A DNA stretch of 64,000 nt from an uncultured Paracoccaceae bacterium (GTDB taxonomy: Bacteria; Pseudomonadota; Alphaproteobacteria; Rhodobacterales; Rhodobacteraceae), in NCBI GenBank assembly GCA_937872465.1, contig CALMSR010000039.1, positions 124,001-188,000 of the forward strand, in the 5' to 3' direction. How positions within the stretch are numbered: the stretch's first letter is position 1; the number at the start of each line of letters is the position of its first letter. Of this stretch, positions 9,061-18,183 are shown piece by piece. The translations under genes and the position numbers were made by a program. A model generated the notes under the pieces. That model worked only from the letters and a program-made list of their open reading frames with translations, was not told the DNA's origin and ran no database searches.

Positions 9061-10356
9061 ATGCGAACCCACATCGACCGGGTGGCGGTGATCAGCGACG
9101 ACCTCGAGGGGGACGGCGGGGCGTCCGCCATCGCGGTTGCCTCGGTTCGGCAGATGCAGCGGCTCGGCATCCCGGTGGCGATGCTGGCCGGCGGCGGCGC
9201 TCCGCCTCTCGTGCCGCGCCAGTCAGACGAGGTGGTGGCGCTGGGCGGGCAGCATCTGCTCGCCGGGGGCCGTGCCCGGGCGGCGGTGCGGGGCCTGCAC
9301 GACGGGGGAGTCCGCTCCCGGCTGGCCGACTGGATCACCGCGAACGACACGCCCGGGACAATCTACCACCTCCACAACTGGCACAAGGTGCTCTCGCCGG
9401 CCTGCTTCGCGCCGCTGCGGCAGGTCGCCGACCGACTCGTGGTCTCGGCGCACGACTTCTTCCTGAGCTGCCCCAACGGAGGGTTCTTCGACTTTCGCCG
9501 GCGTGCGGTCTGCGAGTTCAACCCGCTGTCGGCGGGCTGCCTGCTCTCGAATTGCGACAAGCGCCACTTCGGACACAAGGCCTGGCGCGTCACCCGTCAT
9601 CTGGCGCGCGAGGCGCTGTTCGACTTCCGCCGGCAGCCCGCCACCGTCCTCGCGGTGCACGAGGGCATGGCGCCGCTCCTGGGCCGCCGGGGCATCGCGG
9701 CCGGAGCGATCCGGGTGCTGCGCAACCCGGTGACCGCCTGGCAAGGCCAGCGGATCGAGGCCGAGCGGAACCGCGCGTTGCTCTATGTCGGGCGGCTGGA
9801 ACTCGACAAGGGCATCGACACGCTCGCGCTCGCTGCGCGGCGGCTCGGGGTGCGGCTGCGGATCGTCGGCGATGGCCCGCTGGCAGGCGTGCTGCCGGAG
9901 CTCTGCCCCGGTGTCGAGATGCTCGGGCGCCAGCCGTCGGAGGCCATCGGCGCTATCGCCGGCTCGGCGCGGCTGGTCGTGCTGCCGACCCGGGTGCGGG
10001 AGACCTTCGGTCTCGTGGCGCTCGAGGCGGCGATGAGCGGGCTGCCGGTCGTGTCATCGACCTCGGCCCTGATCAGCGACGAGTTGGTGGCGCTCGGCAT
10101 GGGCCGGTCCTGCGGTCCCGACGATCCGGACGCGCTCGCCGGGTGTCTCGCCGACCTTCTCGACGACGACGCTGCCGTGGCGGCGATGAGTCGGCGCGGC
10201 TTCGCGGCAGCGCGGAGGCTCGCGCCAACGGAAGAGCAATGGGGGGAGCGGCTGGCGGGGATCTACGCCCAGATCCTGGCTCGCTCGGCGGATTCCGCGG
10301 CCCGACGGCCGGCTACCGACAAGCCGGTGCAGGCGGCGCGCATGGCGGACGTGTGA
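9061..10356 (+). CDS. Glycosyltransferase family 4
   Basis: A 431-residue GT-B enzyme. The N-terminal half contains YHLHNWHKVLSP and AHDFFLSCPNGGFFDF, a form seen in glycosyltransferases with a cysteine-rich insertion (three cysteines at roughly residues 150-170). The C-terminal half has LLYVGRLELDKGIDTL, IVGDGPL and the E-x7-E element in RETFGLVALEAAMSGLPVV. It stands alone on the plus strand between two minus-strand blocks, with 180 bp upstream. The extended hydrophilic tail after residue 410 is not part of the fold. Confidence 0.9.
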   Translation: MRTHIDRVAVISDDLEGDGGASAIAVASVRQMQRLGIPVAMLAGGGAPPLVPRQSDEVVALGGQHLLAGGRARAAVRGLHDGGVRSRLADWITANDTPGTIYHLHNWHKVLSPACFAPLRQVADRLVVSAHDFFLSCPNGGFFDFRRRAVCEFNPLSAGCLLSNCDKRHFGHKAWRVTRHLAREALFDFRRQPATVLAVHEGMAPLLGRRGIAAGAIRVLRNPVTAWQGQRIEAERNRALLYVGRLELDKGIDTLALAARRLGVRLRIVGDGPLAGVLPELCPGVEMLGRQPSEAIGAIAGSARLVVLPTRVRETFGLVALEAAMSGLPVVSSTSALISDELVALGMGRSCGPDDPDALAGCLADLLDDDAAVAAMSRRGFAAARRLAPTEEQWGERLAGIYAQILARSADSAARRPATDKPVQAARMADV

Positions 10357-10595
10357 GCCGTCTTTCCACCCTCGCCTGGGCCCTGCAGGGACGGCTGCCG
10401 GACGCGCCTGGTCATCGCTGAGTCTCTGCCGCCGTCAGCGAGCGGAACCTTCCGTTGCCCCCGAGGGTTGTTCGATCAGCGCAGGTGCAGCCGGGCCGGC
10501 ACCGGGCTACGTCGCCGCGGCACAAAAGGGAAGCCGGAGCTCCGGCGCTCGGGCCGGATGCAGATCCTTTGGTTGTGCGCAGAGAAATCCGTTGG

Positions 10596-12644
10596 TCAGC
10601 CGATTTCGATGAAGTAGCCCATCGTGATGTAGTAGCTGTTGGGGATGTCGTTCCAGAGATCGGTGCCGGCCAGCATGTGCAGGTAGTCCTCCTCGGTCCC
10701 CTGGTATTGGCTCGGCTCACCCGGCAGCCAGTTGGTATAGGCTCCCTCCGGCGCGCTGCCATCGGCAAGGCCGTTCCAGAAGACGTCTCCGGTCTCGGGC
10801 CCCTCGGTCCAGCGCCAGTCGCCTTCACCCGCGGCATCGCTGCCGCCGAGCCATCCGCCGTAGCCCCAGGCGTTGGCGGCGGCCATCGCTTCGGCAAGCA
10901 GGGCGTTCTCCTGCGCGGAGGTAATCGTCGCCAAGTAGCCGCCTTCGGCGGCCGCGGCGGCCTCCGCCTCGGCATGGGTGACCGAGGCGTTGACGAACTT
11001 GTAGAAATGCCCGTTGTAGGCCTGATATCCGGGCGGTGGCGTCGGTTCCTCGGTCTCGGTCTCGGTCTCGTCGGTAACGGTCACCGCGAGGCTCTGGCTG
11101 TCGAAGCCGCCGCGCCCGTCATCGGCCCGCACAACGACGTTGTAGACGTTGTCGCCGTCGGCGTCGCCCGGCAGCTCGAAGTCGGGCGACGCGACGAAGG
11201 ACAGCGCGCCGCTGGTCGCGTCGATGGTGAACCGCGCCGCATCGGCGCCGCCGGCGATCGCATAGGCCAGCGCGTCGCCATCCGTATCGCTGGCAGTGAC
11301 GGTGGTGACGGCGCGGGTATTCTCGGCGACGGTAGTCGCCGCGGCGTCCCCGCCACCGTTCGACACGATCGTCGGCGGCAGGTTGGCCGGTGGCGGTGGG
11401 GCGACCCAGCCGTCGACCTCCACGAGATAGCCCATGGTGGACCAATGGCCCGAGGCATCGTTCCACTTGTCGCTATTGGCCATCATGTGGAGGTGGTCTT
11501 CCTCGATACCATTCCAGATCCCGTTGGGCTCGCCGGAGTTCCAGTTCGCGTAGCGGCCGCCCGGGGCGCTGCCGCCGCCATCCCCGTTCCAGAATACGGT
11601 GCCCGCCTCCTGGCCCTCGACCCAGCGCCAGACCTCGTCTTCCGAGGCGTCGCTGCCACCGAGCCATGCGCCGAGGTCCTCCCCGGCGATCAGTCCCGCC
11701 AGGAAGGCGTTTTCGGCGGCGGAGGTGATGGTGGCGAGGTGGCCGCCGAGCGCGGCCGCCCCGGCCTGCGCCTCGGCGAATGTGTAGAGTCCCTTGACGT
11801 AGCGGTAGAGATGGCCATCGAAGGCGGCGAAGCCAGGCGGTATTGTCGGGTCCGGCGGATCCGGCGCCTCGTCGAGGTCGGTTACAGTGACCGTCAGCGC
11901 CTGGGTGGCGATGCCGCCACGGGCGTCGTCGACGCGGAGCTCGACGGAATAGATGTTGTTCCCGTCAGCGTCGCCGGGCGATTCGAAGTCCGGCGGCGAC
12001 GCGAAGGCGAGCGCCCCCGTCTGCGGATTGATCGCGAATCGGGCTGCGTCGGCGCCTGCGACGCTGAAGACGAAAGTGTCGCCATCGGCATCGCTGGCGG
12101 TGACCGTGGTCACGGCCTGGCTGTTCTCGACGAGGCTGAGCGCCGCGGTCGCGGCGCCGCCGTTCGAGGTGATGACGGGCGGATGGTTCGTTGGTGGTTC
12201 GTAGCCCTCGCCGTCGATCTCGACGAAGTAGCCCATGGTCATCCAGTAGTCCGCGGCATCGTTCCACTGGTCACTGTTGGCCATCATGTGAAGGACGTCT
12301 TCCTCCAGGCTGTGGTAGACGCCCGTAGGCTCGCCTTCGGCCCAGTTGCTGTATTGGCCGTCGGGCGTGCCGCTGTCCTGATTCCAGAATGTGGTTCCTG
12401 CCGCCGGGCCCTCGGTCCAGGTCCAGACCCCCTCCGTGCCCGCGTCGCTGCCGCCCAGCCAGGCACCGAGGTCCTGACCCGCGATCAGGTCGGCGAGGAA
12501 AGCGTTCTCGGAGGCGGAGGTGATGGTGGCCAGATAGCCGCCGGCCGCGGCGGCTGCGCTCCGCGCCTCGCCGTGGGTGGCGAGCGTCTTGACGTATCTG
12601 TAGTAATGGCCGCCGAACTCGACGAAGCCCTCTGGAATTGCCAT
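10596..12644 (-). CDS. Three-domain C-type lectin protein with two cadherin-like spacers
   Basis: A 682-residue modular protein built as CTLD (about 8-143), cadherin-like (150-257), CTLD (271-411), cadherin-like (420-525), CTLD (540-682). Each lectin module shows WLGGSD, W-W-EG, FWN, a GEP-x sugar motif, an EED-x-LHM stretch and a WND motif. The sugar motif is EPT at 105-107, EPN at 372-374 and EPS at 643-645. In animal lectins EPN with WND defines a Ca2+-dependent mannose/glucose site. There are no cysteines holding the fold, and no N-terminal signal, so export (perhaps type I) is unproven. The ATG at 12644 is chosen because AAGAGGAGG sits 6 bases upstream. It lies inside the EPS locus, suggesting a matrix adhesin similar in logic to rhizobial Rap proteins. 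Confidence 0.85.
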   Translation of the reverse strand: MAIPEGFVEFGGHYYRYVKTLATHGEARSAAAAAGGYLATITSASENAFLADLIAGQDLGAWLGGSDAGTEGVWTWTEGPAAGTTFWNQDSGTPDGQYSNWAEGEPTGVYHSLEEDVLHMMANSDQWNDAADYWMTMGYFVEIDGEGYEPPTNHPPVITSNGGAATAALSLVENSQAVTTVTASDADGDTFVFSVAGADAARFAINPQTGALAFASPPDFESPGDADGNNIYSVELRVDDARGGIATQALTVTVTDLDEAPDPPDPTIPPGFAAFDGHLYRYVKGLYTFAEAQAGAAALGGHLATITSAAENAFLAGLIAGEDLGAWLGGSDASEDEVWRWVEGQEAGTVFWNGDGGGSAPGGRYANWNSGEPNGIWNGIEEDHLHMMANSDKWNDASGHWSTMGYLVEVDGWVAPPPPANLPPTIVSNGGGDAAATTVAENTRAVTTVTASDTDGDALAYAIAGGADAARFTIDATSGALSFVASPDFELPGDADGDNVYNVVVRADDGRGGFDSQSLAVTVTDETETETEEPTPPPGYQAYNGHFYKFVNASVTHAEAEAAAAAEGGYLATITSAQENALLAEAMAAANAWGYGGWLGGSDAAGEGDWRWTEGPETGDVFWNGLADGSAPEGAYTNWLPGEPSQYQGTEEDYLHMLAGTDLWNDIPNSYYITMGYFIEIG

Positions 12645-12770
12645 GGTCGGGCCTCCTCTTGCTTCGGCCCCTACCGGAGATCCGAGCGGGCCCTTCCGGT
12701 CATCCCAGACCGGGACAAGTCGCGGACGCAATTCGTCCTAAGAGGCGTCGTCACTATCAAAAGGGGTTAG

Positions 12771-14861
12771 CTAGACCCGCGCCACGAACTCCTGGAAGGT
12801 CGAGCCGGTGTCGTCGCCCCATTCCCAGTTTGTTGCCAGGCCGACGGCCCGGATCCGCAGCGGCGCATCATCGGGGTAGAGATCGGAGAGCGCCCGCTCC
12901 ATGACGGCCTCGCCATCGAGAAAGACCGCGAACCGGTTGCCGTCGCAGCAGATGCGCAGCCTGAACGGGCGGCCCCAGGTGATGCTGTCCCCGACCATGG
13001 TCCAGATCGCGTCGTAGAGTTCCTCGAAACCGTGTCGCTTGGTGAAGAGTGCAACCGAAGCCCCGTGGTATTCGTCGGAAAGGTAGATCGAGAAGCTCAG
13101 GTAGTTGTCGTCGTCCTGCCAGAACAGCAGGCCCGACCGGCAGTGATGTTTCTCGCCCCGGCCGCTGCCGGGCGGCAGGATCACGGTCTCCAGATCCGCG
13201 AAGCCTTCGCTGGCCCAGGGCACCGCGTGGAACGTGCGGCCGGGATGCGGTGCTTCCACGCTGGCCTCGACCCGGGCTCCGTTCCCCGTGGTCCACAGCC
13301 CGCCGCAACCGGCCAGACGCTGCCAGGGACCGGGACCGCTCGCGGGGATTCGCCCGTCGACCGGACCGTCCGGCCCGGAGAAGCGATCGGAAACGACGAC
13401 CTGCGAGCCGAACCGGCGCCAGGGGCCGGGAAACCGCAGTTGCTCGGGCACCTGGACAGCCCGCGGGTGGCACTCGAAATCGCGCAGAACGGCCGCGTCC
13501 TTGCCCGAAAGCCAGAATCCGGCCCGAGTCGAGCCTTCGTCCCCGGGGTCTGCGATCCATCGGCCGAAGAGACGTTCGCCGTCGAGATAGCAGCCCAGTT
13601 GCCCGGCGGCGTCCGTCACCTGGATCGAGCAAGCCGTCCCGCTCGGCAGCGCTCGGCCGGTCTCCTGCTCCATCAGATCCGGCACCCCATCCCGGAAGCG
13701 TATCAGCCTGACGGCATCGCTGCCGAGTTCGAGCAGCCAGTAGTTCCGGGCGTCGATGACGCGCCAGACGAGCCCGGCGGCGCCCGCCGCGCCGGTGAGC
13801 TCGATCATCGCATGGACCAGGCCGGTCTCCTGCGACCGGCGAAGGACCGCGAGTGCCTCGGAGCCGCCGCAAGCAGCGCCGCGCCCGGTGAGCCGCACTT
13901 CGCCGCGCAGCATCTCCCAGTCGGGCCCCGGATCTTCGGAGCCGCTGCTGCGGGTCAGCGCATCGCCGAGCTGGCCCGGCCCGGCCAGGGCGAGCTCCGG
14001 CAGCCGCTCTATCCGGATGCCATGTACCCGCGTGTCGACCCGGAACCCGATTTGGCCGAGGATCGACTGGTGGATTCCGGCGAATACCTCCTCCTGCCGA
14101 TGCCAGGGATCGACCGCGATCGGGCGCATCATCGGCATCGCCGGAAGCGCCGTCGCCTCCGGGCCGGCGGCGGCATAGCAGAGCGCCCCCTGCGCGCGCA
14201 GGACGACGATGTAGTAGATTTGCACATTCTTCAGGCCACGCAGCGCGGGCAGGCAGCGCCCGCCCTGGCGAGCCCAGAGCTCGCCGTTGTCGCCGAGCGC
14301 CGCGTGGACCACGAAGCCGCAGCCGTCCGCGGTGGGATCGGCAGGTGTTGCGCTGCCGAACCAGCCAACGGCGAGATTCTCGTCGAGGTCGGGCAGGGTG
14401 AAGAACCGCGGTGTCAGCCGCAGCCACCCGCGGAACCGGCGGACGAGGCCCCGCTTGCGCGGGCCGCGGAGCAGTGCCAGCAGGCGCTGCGGTATCGGGT
14501 CGATTCCGGGACCGCGGACCCAGCGCCAGATGCGGCGCGCGATCCCCTCATCGATCGAGGAGACCTCCGAGGTGTTGTGACCGTTCGTCAGCGCAACCGC
14601 CAGGGCAAGCCCGGCCTCGCGGGGAAACGGCCCGTAGGCGATGCCCTGGCGCGCCCATCCGGGTGTGATCAGCGGCTGGAAGCGCAGCGCCCCATGGTCG
14701 ATCGCCATTCGGCGCTCGCGGTCGACGCCGAGGCGACGGACGCCGTCGGGCGAACGCGAGCCGATCACCGTACCCGCGCGACGATCGTCTTCGAACGTCT
14801 CGGCGAGCAGTTGGTCGGTGCTGGTCGCAGGGCTGAATCCTTGATACTGCAGATCACGCAT
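12771..14861 (-). CDS. Large protein with concanavalin-A-like beta-sandwich modules, function unknown
   Basis: I do not recognise a named family. The 696-residue protein has no signal peptide or membrane helix. It appears to contain two or three LamG/concanavalin-like beta-sandwich modules. The central one (about 330-470) has GLVWRVIDARNYWLLELGSD and CYLDGERLFGRW. The C-terminal one (about 480-696) has GLLFWQDDDNYLSFSIYLS and FLDGEAVMER. These are the patterns of carbohydrate-binding jelly rolls. The N-terminal third (1-310) is separate, ends each subregion with charged loops, and resembles nothing I can name. It lies 126 bp upstream of the lectin gene on the same strand and diverges from the PIG-L deacetylase, so an EPS-linked role is inferred from context. 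Confidence 0.7.
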   Translation of the reverse strand: MRDLQYQGFSPATSTDQLLAETFEDDRRAGTVIGSRSPDGVRRLGVDRERRMAIDHGALRFQPLITPGWARQGIAYGPFPREAGLALAVALTNGHNTSEVSSIDEGIARRIWRWVRGPGIDPIPQRLLALLRGPRKRGLVRRFRGWLRLTPRFFTLPDLDENLAVGWFGSATPADPTADGCGFVVHAALGDNGELWARQGGRCLPALRGLKNVQIYYIVVLRAQGALCYAAAGPEATALPAMPMMRPIAVDPWHRQEEVFAGIHQSILGQIGFRVDTRVHGIRIERLPELALAGPGQLGDALTRSSGSEDPGPDWEMLRGEVRLTGRGAACGGSEALAVLRRSQETGLVHAMIELTGAAGAAGLVWRVIDARNYWLLELGSDAVRLIRFRDGVPDLMEQETGRALPSGTACSIQVTDAAGQLGCYLDGERLFGRWIADPGDEGSTRAGFWLSGKDAAVLRDFECHPRAVQVPEQLRFPGPWRRFGSQVVVSDRFSGPDGPVDGRIPASGPGPWQRLAGCGGLWTTGNGARVEASVEAPHPGRTFHAVPWASEGFADLETVILPPGSGRGEKHHCRSGLLFWQDDDNYLSFSIYLSDEYHGASVALFTKRHGFEELYDAIWTMVGDSITWGRPFRLRICCDGNRFAVFLDGEAVMERALSDLYPDDAPLRIRAVGLATNWEWGDDTGSTFQEFVARV

Positions 14862-14995
14862 GCGCTCTTCTAGGCCAGGGCATGCCCGCCCCGAGCATCG
14901 GCAATTGTGGGTATCGACGCCTATCAGGAAGGTGGACTGAAGCGCGGCCTCGATCTGGCCTACCGTCGCACTGCGACAGCGACCGACGGGGCCAG

Positions 14996-15817
14996 ATGGC
15001 GATCAGGCAAGCGACTTGCAGGCTCCTCGACCGGGCGCTTCTCCGGCGGCTGGCGCCGTTCGCGCGCGAGGACTGGACGGCCTCCGCGGTGATCATCGCT
15101 CCGCATCCCGACGACGAGACGCTCGGCTGTGGCGGCGTGGCCTGCAAGAAGATCGCCAGCGGCGCCGAGGTGCGCTTCGTCTTCGTCACCGACGGTGCCA
15201 CCTCCCACGCCGCCCAGGTCGGGCCGGCAGCGCTCCGGCGGATGCGGGCGCAGGAGGCGATCGATGCCACCGGGCGGCTTGGCGCCGGTCCCGACAGGGT
15301 CGCATTCCTGGAGTTTCCCGACGGCCGGGCGTCCTACCACGTGCCGGAAATCGCGCGCCGGGTGGCCGCGCTGCTTCACGAATGGCGGCCGCAGAGCGTC
15401 TACGTCGTGCATGGGGGCGACCCCACGCCGGACCATCGGGCCGTTCATCTAGGGGTGTCCGAGGCGATTCGCATATACGGCGGGCGGCTGACGGTGTTCG
15501 AGTACCCGGTCTGGTACTGGTATCATTGGCCATGGATAGGCTTCCGCGGCGACCTGCCCGGCATGTGGCGCACCACTGCGCGGCAGACGGCGCGCACTGC
15601 GGCCGGCCTCATGTCGCTCGGCCAGTTGAACGCGATGGCGGATGTAGCCGACGTCTCCGAGGTGAAGCGGCAGGCGCTGGCGGCGCATCGGTCCCAGACC
15701 GAGCGTCCGGCCGGGGCGCGCGACTGGCCGGTCCTGCGGGATCTCGGTCGCGGCGGTTTCCTCGCCCGACTGGTGTCCGACTACGAGCCATTCCTGCGAT
15801 ACGAAGCCAATGTCTGA
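14996..15817 (+). CDS. PIG-L family de-N-acetylase
   Basis: A 273-residue zinc-dependent deacetylase of the LmbE/PIG-L fold. The metal site is PHPDDETLGCGG at residues 36-47, with the third ligand histidine in the DHRAVH segment. It probably removes an acetyl group from an N-acetylated sugar in the EPS precursor or from a lipid-linked sugar. I start at the ATG at 14996, preceded by ACGGGG, because the fold begins there. An upstream ATG at 14882 would add 38 residues with no homology. It is followed after 29 bp by the FkbM methyltransferase gene and probably shares its operon. Confidence 0.9.
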   Translation: MAIRQATCRLLDRALLRRLAPFAREDWTASAVIIAPHPDDETLGCGGVACKKIASGAEVRFVFVTDGATSHAAQVGPAALRRMRAQEAIDATGRLGAGPDRVAFLEFPDGRASYHVPEIARRVAALLHEWRPQSVYVVHGGDPTPDHRAVHLGVSEAIRIYGGRLTVFEYPVWYWYHWPWIGFRGDLPGMWRTTARQTARTAAGLMSLGQLNAMADVADVSEVKRQALAAHRSQTERPAGARDWPVLRDLGRGGFLARLVSDYEPFLRYEANV

Positions 15818-15846
15818 CCGACGGACGCAGGCAGATTGAGGAGACG

Positions 15847-16596
15847 ATGATGCTCGGGTTCCAGAAGCTTACGGCGCTGCTGTCCGACGTGCGGCGAATT
15901 TCCGGTGGCGAAGGGACGGGCCTGAAGATCATTCCCCTGGAGGGCGACCGCGAAATCGCCCTCGGCTCCTACGAGCCGCCGGTGCAGCGGGCGCTGCTCG
16001 ACAACCTCGCGCCCGGCGACGTGTTCTACGACATCGGCGCCAATATCGGCTTCTTCTCGCTGCTCGCCGCGCGGCGCGTCGGACCCGAGGGCCAAGTCTA
16101 TGCCTTCGAGCCGGTGCCCCGCAACGCTGCGGCGATCGGCCGAGGCGCCCAGCTGAACGGCTTCTCGGGTCTCGAGGTGTTCGCCAAGGCGGCGGGCGCG
16201 ACAAGCGGAACGGCCGAGCTCAACCTCGCACACCACATCGGCGGGGCGGTGCTGGCCAGCGTCGGGGCCCCGCCGGATCGGCGCGGTTCCCTCTCGGTGG
16301 AGGTGGTTGCGATCGACGACATCATCCGCCAGCGTGACCTCAGGCCGCCCTCGCTGGTGAAACTAGACGTCGAGGGGGCGGAGATGGAGGTGCTCGAAGG
16401 CATGGCGGCAACTCTGCACGCACATAGGCCGATCCTCATTGTCGAACTCGACGACGAGACGAATGCAGGCCTCGAGGCCAAGACGGCCAGCCTCGTGTCC
16501 CTGCTCGCCGAGGCGGGATACCAGTTCGAACGGCTCGCGCAATGCTACCCGGACGCCGACTGGCAGGTTACGCATTTCGTCGCCAGGCCGACTTGA
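15847..16596 (+). CDS. FkbM family methyltransferase
   Basis: A 249-residue SAM-dependent methyltransferase. Motif I is VFYDIGANIGFFSLLAA, then VYAFEPVPRNAA, and the family's KLDVEGAEMEVLEGM stretch follows. FkbM enzymes O-methylate sugars and other hydroxyls, so methylation of a glycan residue is likely. The ATG at 15847, one codon before a second ATG, follows a good ribosome site (GAGGAG). The long frame running in from further upstream is the shadow of the deacetylase gene. The gene is convergent with a flippase gene. Confidence 0.9.
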   Translation: MMLGFQKLTALLSDVRRISGGEGTGLKIIPLEGDREIALGSYEPPVQRALLDNLAPGDVFYDIGANIGFFSLLAARRVGPEGQVYAFEPVPRNAAAIGRGAQLNGFSGLEVFAKAAGATSGTAELNLAHHIGGAVLASVGAPPDRRGSLSVEVVAIDDIIRQRDLRPPSLVKLDVEGAEMEVLEGMAATLHAHRPILIVELDDETNAGLEAKTASLVSLLAEAGYQFERLAQCYPDADWQVTHFVARPT

Positions 16597-16610
16597 CCGC
16601 GGGAGAGGAA

Positions 16611-16629
16611 CCGGTTCCGGCAGAACCGG
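16611..16629. terminator. Hairpin between convergent genes, possible terminator
   Basis: The 7-bp inverted repeat CCGGTTC / GAACCGG with a 5-base loop lies 14 bases after the FkbM gene stop and before the convergent flippase stop. A pyrimidine-rich but not T-only run follows on the plus strand, so termination is plausible but not certain. Confidence 0.4.
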
Positions 16630-16734
16630 GTCTGCTTCCTCCTCCGGGATCATGGGCTGGCGAGATTCCCCCGACCGTTGGCGATCCGGGCAGGCTCGAT
16701 GTCGCTCTGGCACGGCCCGGGATGAGCGCTTCGG

Positions 16735-18183
16735 TCAGCCCCGGAGATGGCGCAAGGCACCTACGGCCAGACGGAGCTCGGCGCGCAGCAGCAACAGGGC
16801 AGAAGCGGCGAAGGTCACGGCCCCCAGCGCAATCTCGGCGGTGAGCAGCAGCGGCACGGGGGCACCGGCGGGGGCAACTTGCCGGAAGAGCTCGATCGCC
16901 GCGACCATGAGCAGGCAGGAAAACGTCAGCCGGGGGAATGATGCCATCGCCGCGACGGCGTCGATCCCGGCCAGCCGCCTGGCCAGAACGAAGAATATCG
17001 GCAGCAGCGCCAGATTGCAGAGCACCACCCCCGCGACCGCCGCGTTCACGCCCAGCTGCGTCGCCGGAGGCACGACAAGGAGCACGAAGCCTGTGTAGAG
17101 CACATTCATCTTCAGGAGCAGCCGAGAATGCCCGAGGGCGAGCAGCGACAGTCCGGACAGACTGTCGAGGATCCGGAACAGGCCGAGGAACATGAGCAGC
17201 TGAACCGGCCGGACGGCGACCTCCCATTGCGCACCGAAGACCAGAGGCACGGCCTTGGGCGCAACGGCCGCGAAGCCGAAGAAGATCGGAAAACCGATCA
17301 GTGCCGAGATCAGGGTCGCCATACGGAAGAAGTCGTTGATCCGGCCCGGTTCGCCCTGCAGCCGGGAAACCGCCGGCATGGTGACGGAGATGACCGGCCC
17401 GAGAAAGCACTGGGTCAGAAATTCGAGCGGCCGCCGGGCAAAGGCGAAGATGCCGACCGCTTGCGTGCCGATGAACAAGCCCAGAATCACCTTCGGCAGT
17501 TCGTCGTTGATCAGGTTCCACAGCGACTGGACCACCAGGGGCAGGGCGAAGCCGGAAAGGTCGCGGCAGCGGGCAAGCGAGAACCTCAATTGCGGTCGCC
17601 AGTTGCCGAAGCCGATCAGGATCGCGGATTCCACCGAGACCCTGGCGATCTGCATGAAGACCAGGCTCCAGACGCCGAACCCCGCGAGCGCCAGCCCGAT
17701 GCCAAGCATACCACCGGTGGCGGTGCCGATCGTGGTCCGGAGCGCGAACAGGCGAAACTCCAGATGCCTGCGCAGCACCGCCGACGGCACCGATCCGATC
17801 GACTGAAGGAAGACGATCGCGCCGGTCCAGCGAACGAGCTCGGCCAGCCGTGGCTCGCCGAGCGCCCAGGACATCGGTGCGGCCATCAGCCAGATCAGCA
17901 GTGACGCGGTCAATCCGACCGAAACCAGGAGCCAGAAGGCGGAATCGAGGTGGATCGGCTCGAGTTCGGACCGCTGCACCAGCGCCTCGGGGATTCCGTT
18001 GATGACCAGGACACCGAGAATGACCGGAGCGACCATGGCGAGCGCCGCGAGGCCGAACGCTTCGGCATCGAGCTGCCGGGCGAGGACCACGACGATTGCG
18101 AAGGAGAAGAGATGGCGCCCCCACGACTCGGCAGCACTCCAGGCGGCGCCACGGACGATCCTGGCGCCGGTGGCCGCAGTCAT
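16735..18183 (-). CDS. Polysaccharide flippase, Wzx/WzxC type (copy 1)
   Basis: A 482-residue MOP-superfamily transporter with about 12 hydrophobic segments, expected to flip the lipid-linked repeat unit across the inner membrane. The N-terminal pattern GARIVRGAAWSAAESWGRHLF and the internal FALPLVVQSLWNLINDELPK are typical. It is clearly paralogous to the flippase at 33032: both share the GARIV-G start, LGLAALA-VAP segments and FGFAAVAP or FAAIAP. The ATG at 18183 overlaps the upstream DUF707 stop (ATGA). The locus therefore carries two flippase genes but one polymerase. Confidence 0.92.
   Translation of the reverse strand: MTAATGARIVRGAAWSAAESWGRHLFSFAIVVVLARQLDAEAFGLAALAMVAPVILGVLVINGIPEALVQRSELEPIHLDSAFWLLVSVGLTASLLIWLMAAPMSWALGEPRLAELVRWTGAIVFLQSIGSVPSAVLRRHLEFRLFALRTTIGTATGGMLGIGLALAGFGVWSLVFMQIARVSVESAILIGFGNWRPQLRFSLARCRDLSGFALPLVVQSLWNLINDELPKVILGLFIGTQAVGIFAFARRPLEFLTQCFLGPVISVTMPAVSRLQGEPGRINDFFRMATLISALIGFPIFFGFAAVAPKAVPLVFGAQWEVAVRPVQLLMFLGLFRILDSLSGLSLLALGHSRLLLKMNVLYTGFVLLVVPPATQLGVNAAVAGVVLCNLALLPIFFVLARRLAGIDAVAAMASFPRLTFSCLLMVAAIELFRQVAPAGAPVPLLLTAEIALGAVTFAASALLLLRAELRLAVGALRHLRG

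Noticed and set aside
10596..12644. Target protein of a diversity-generating retroelement
   Set aside because: C-type lectin folds are typical DGR targets, but I see no reverse transcriptase, template repeat or adenine-biased variable region in the window.
10455..12770. 771-codon open frame opposite the lectin gene
   Set aside because: It mirrors the repeated lectin sequence on the opposite strand; the minus strand has a strong ribosome site and real domains.
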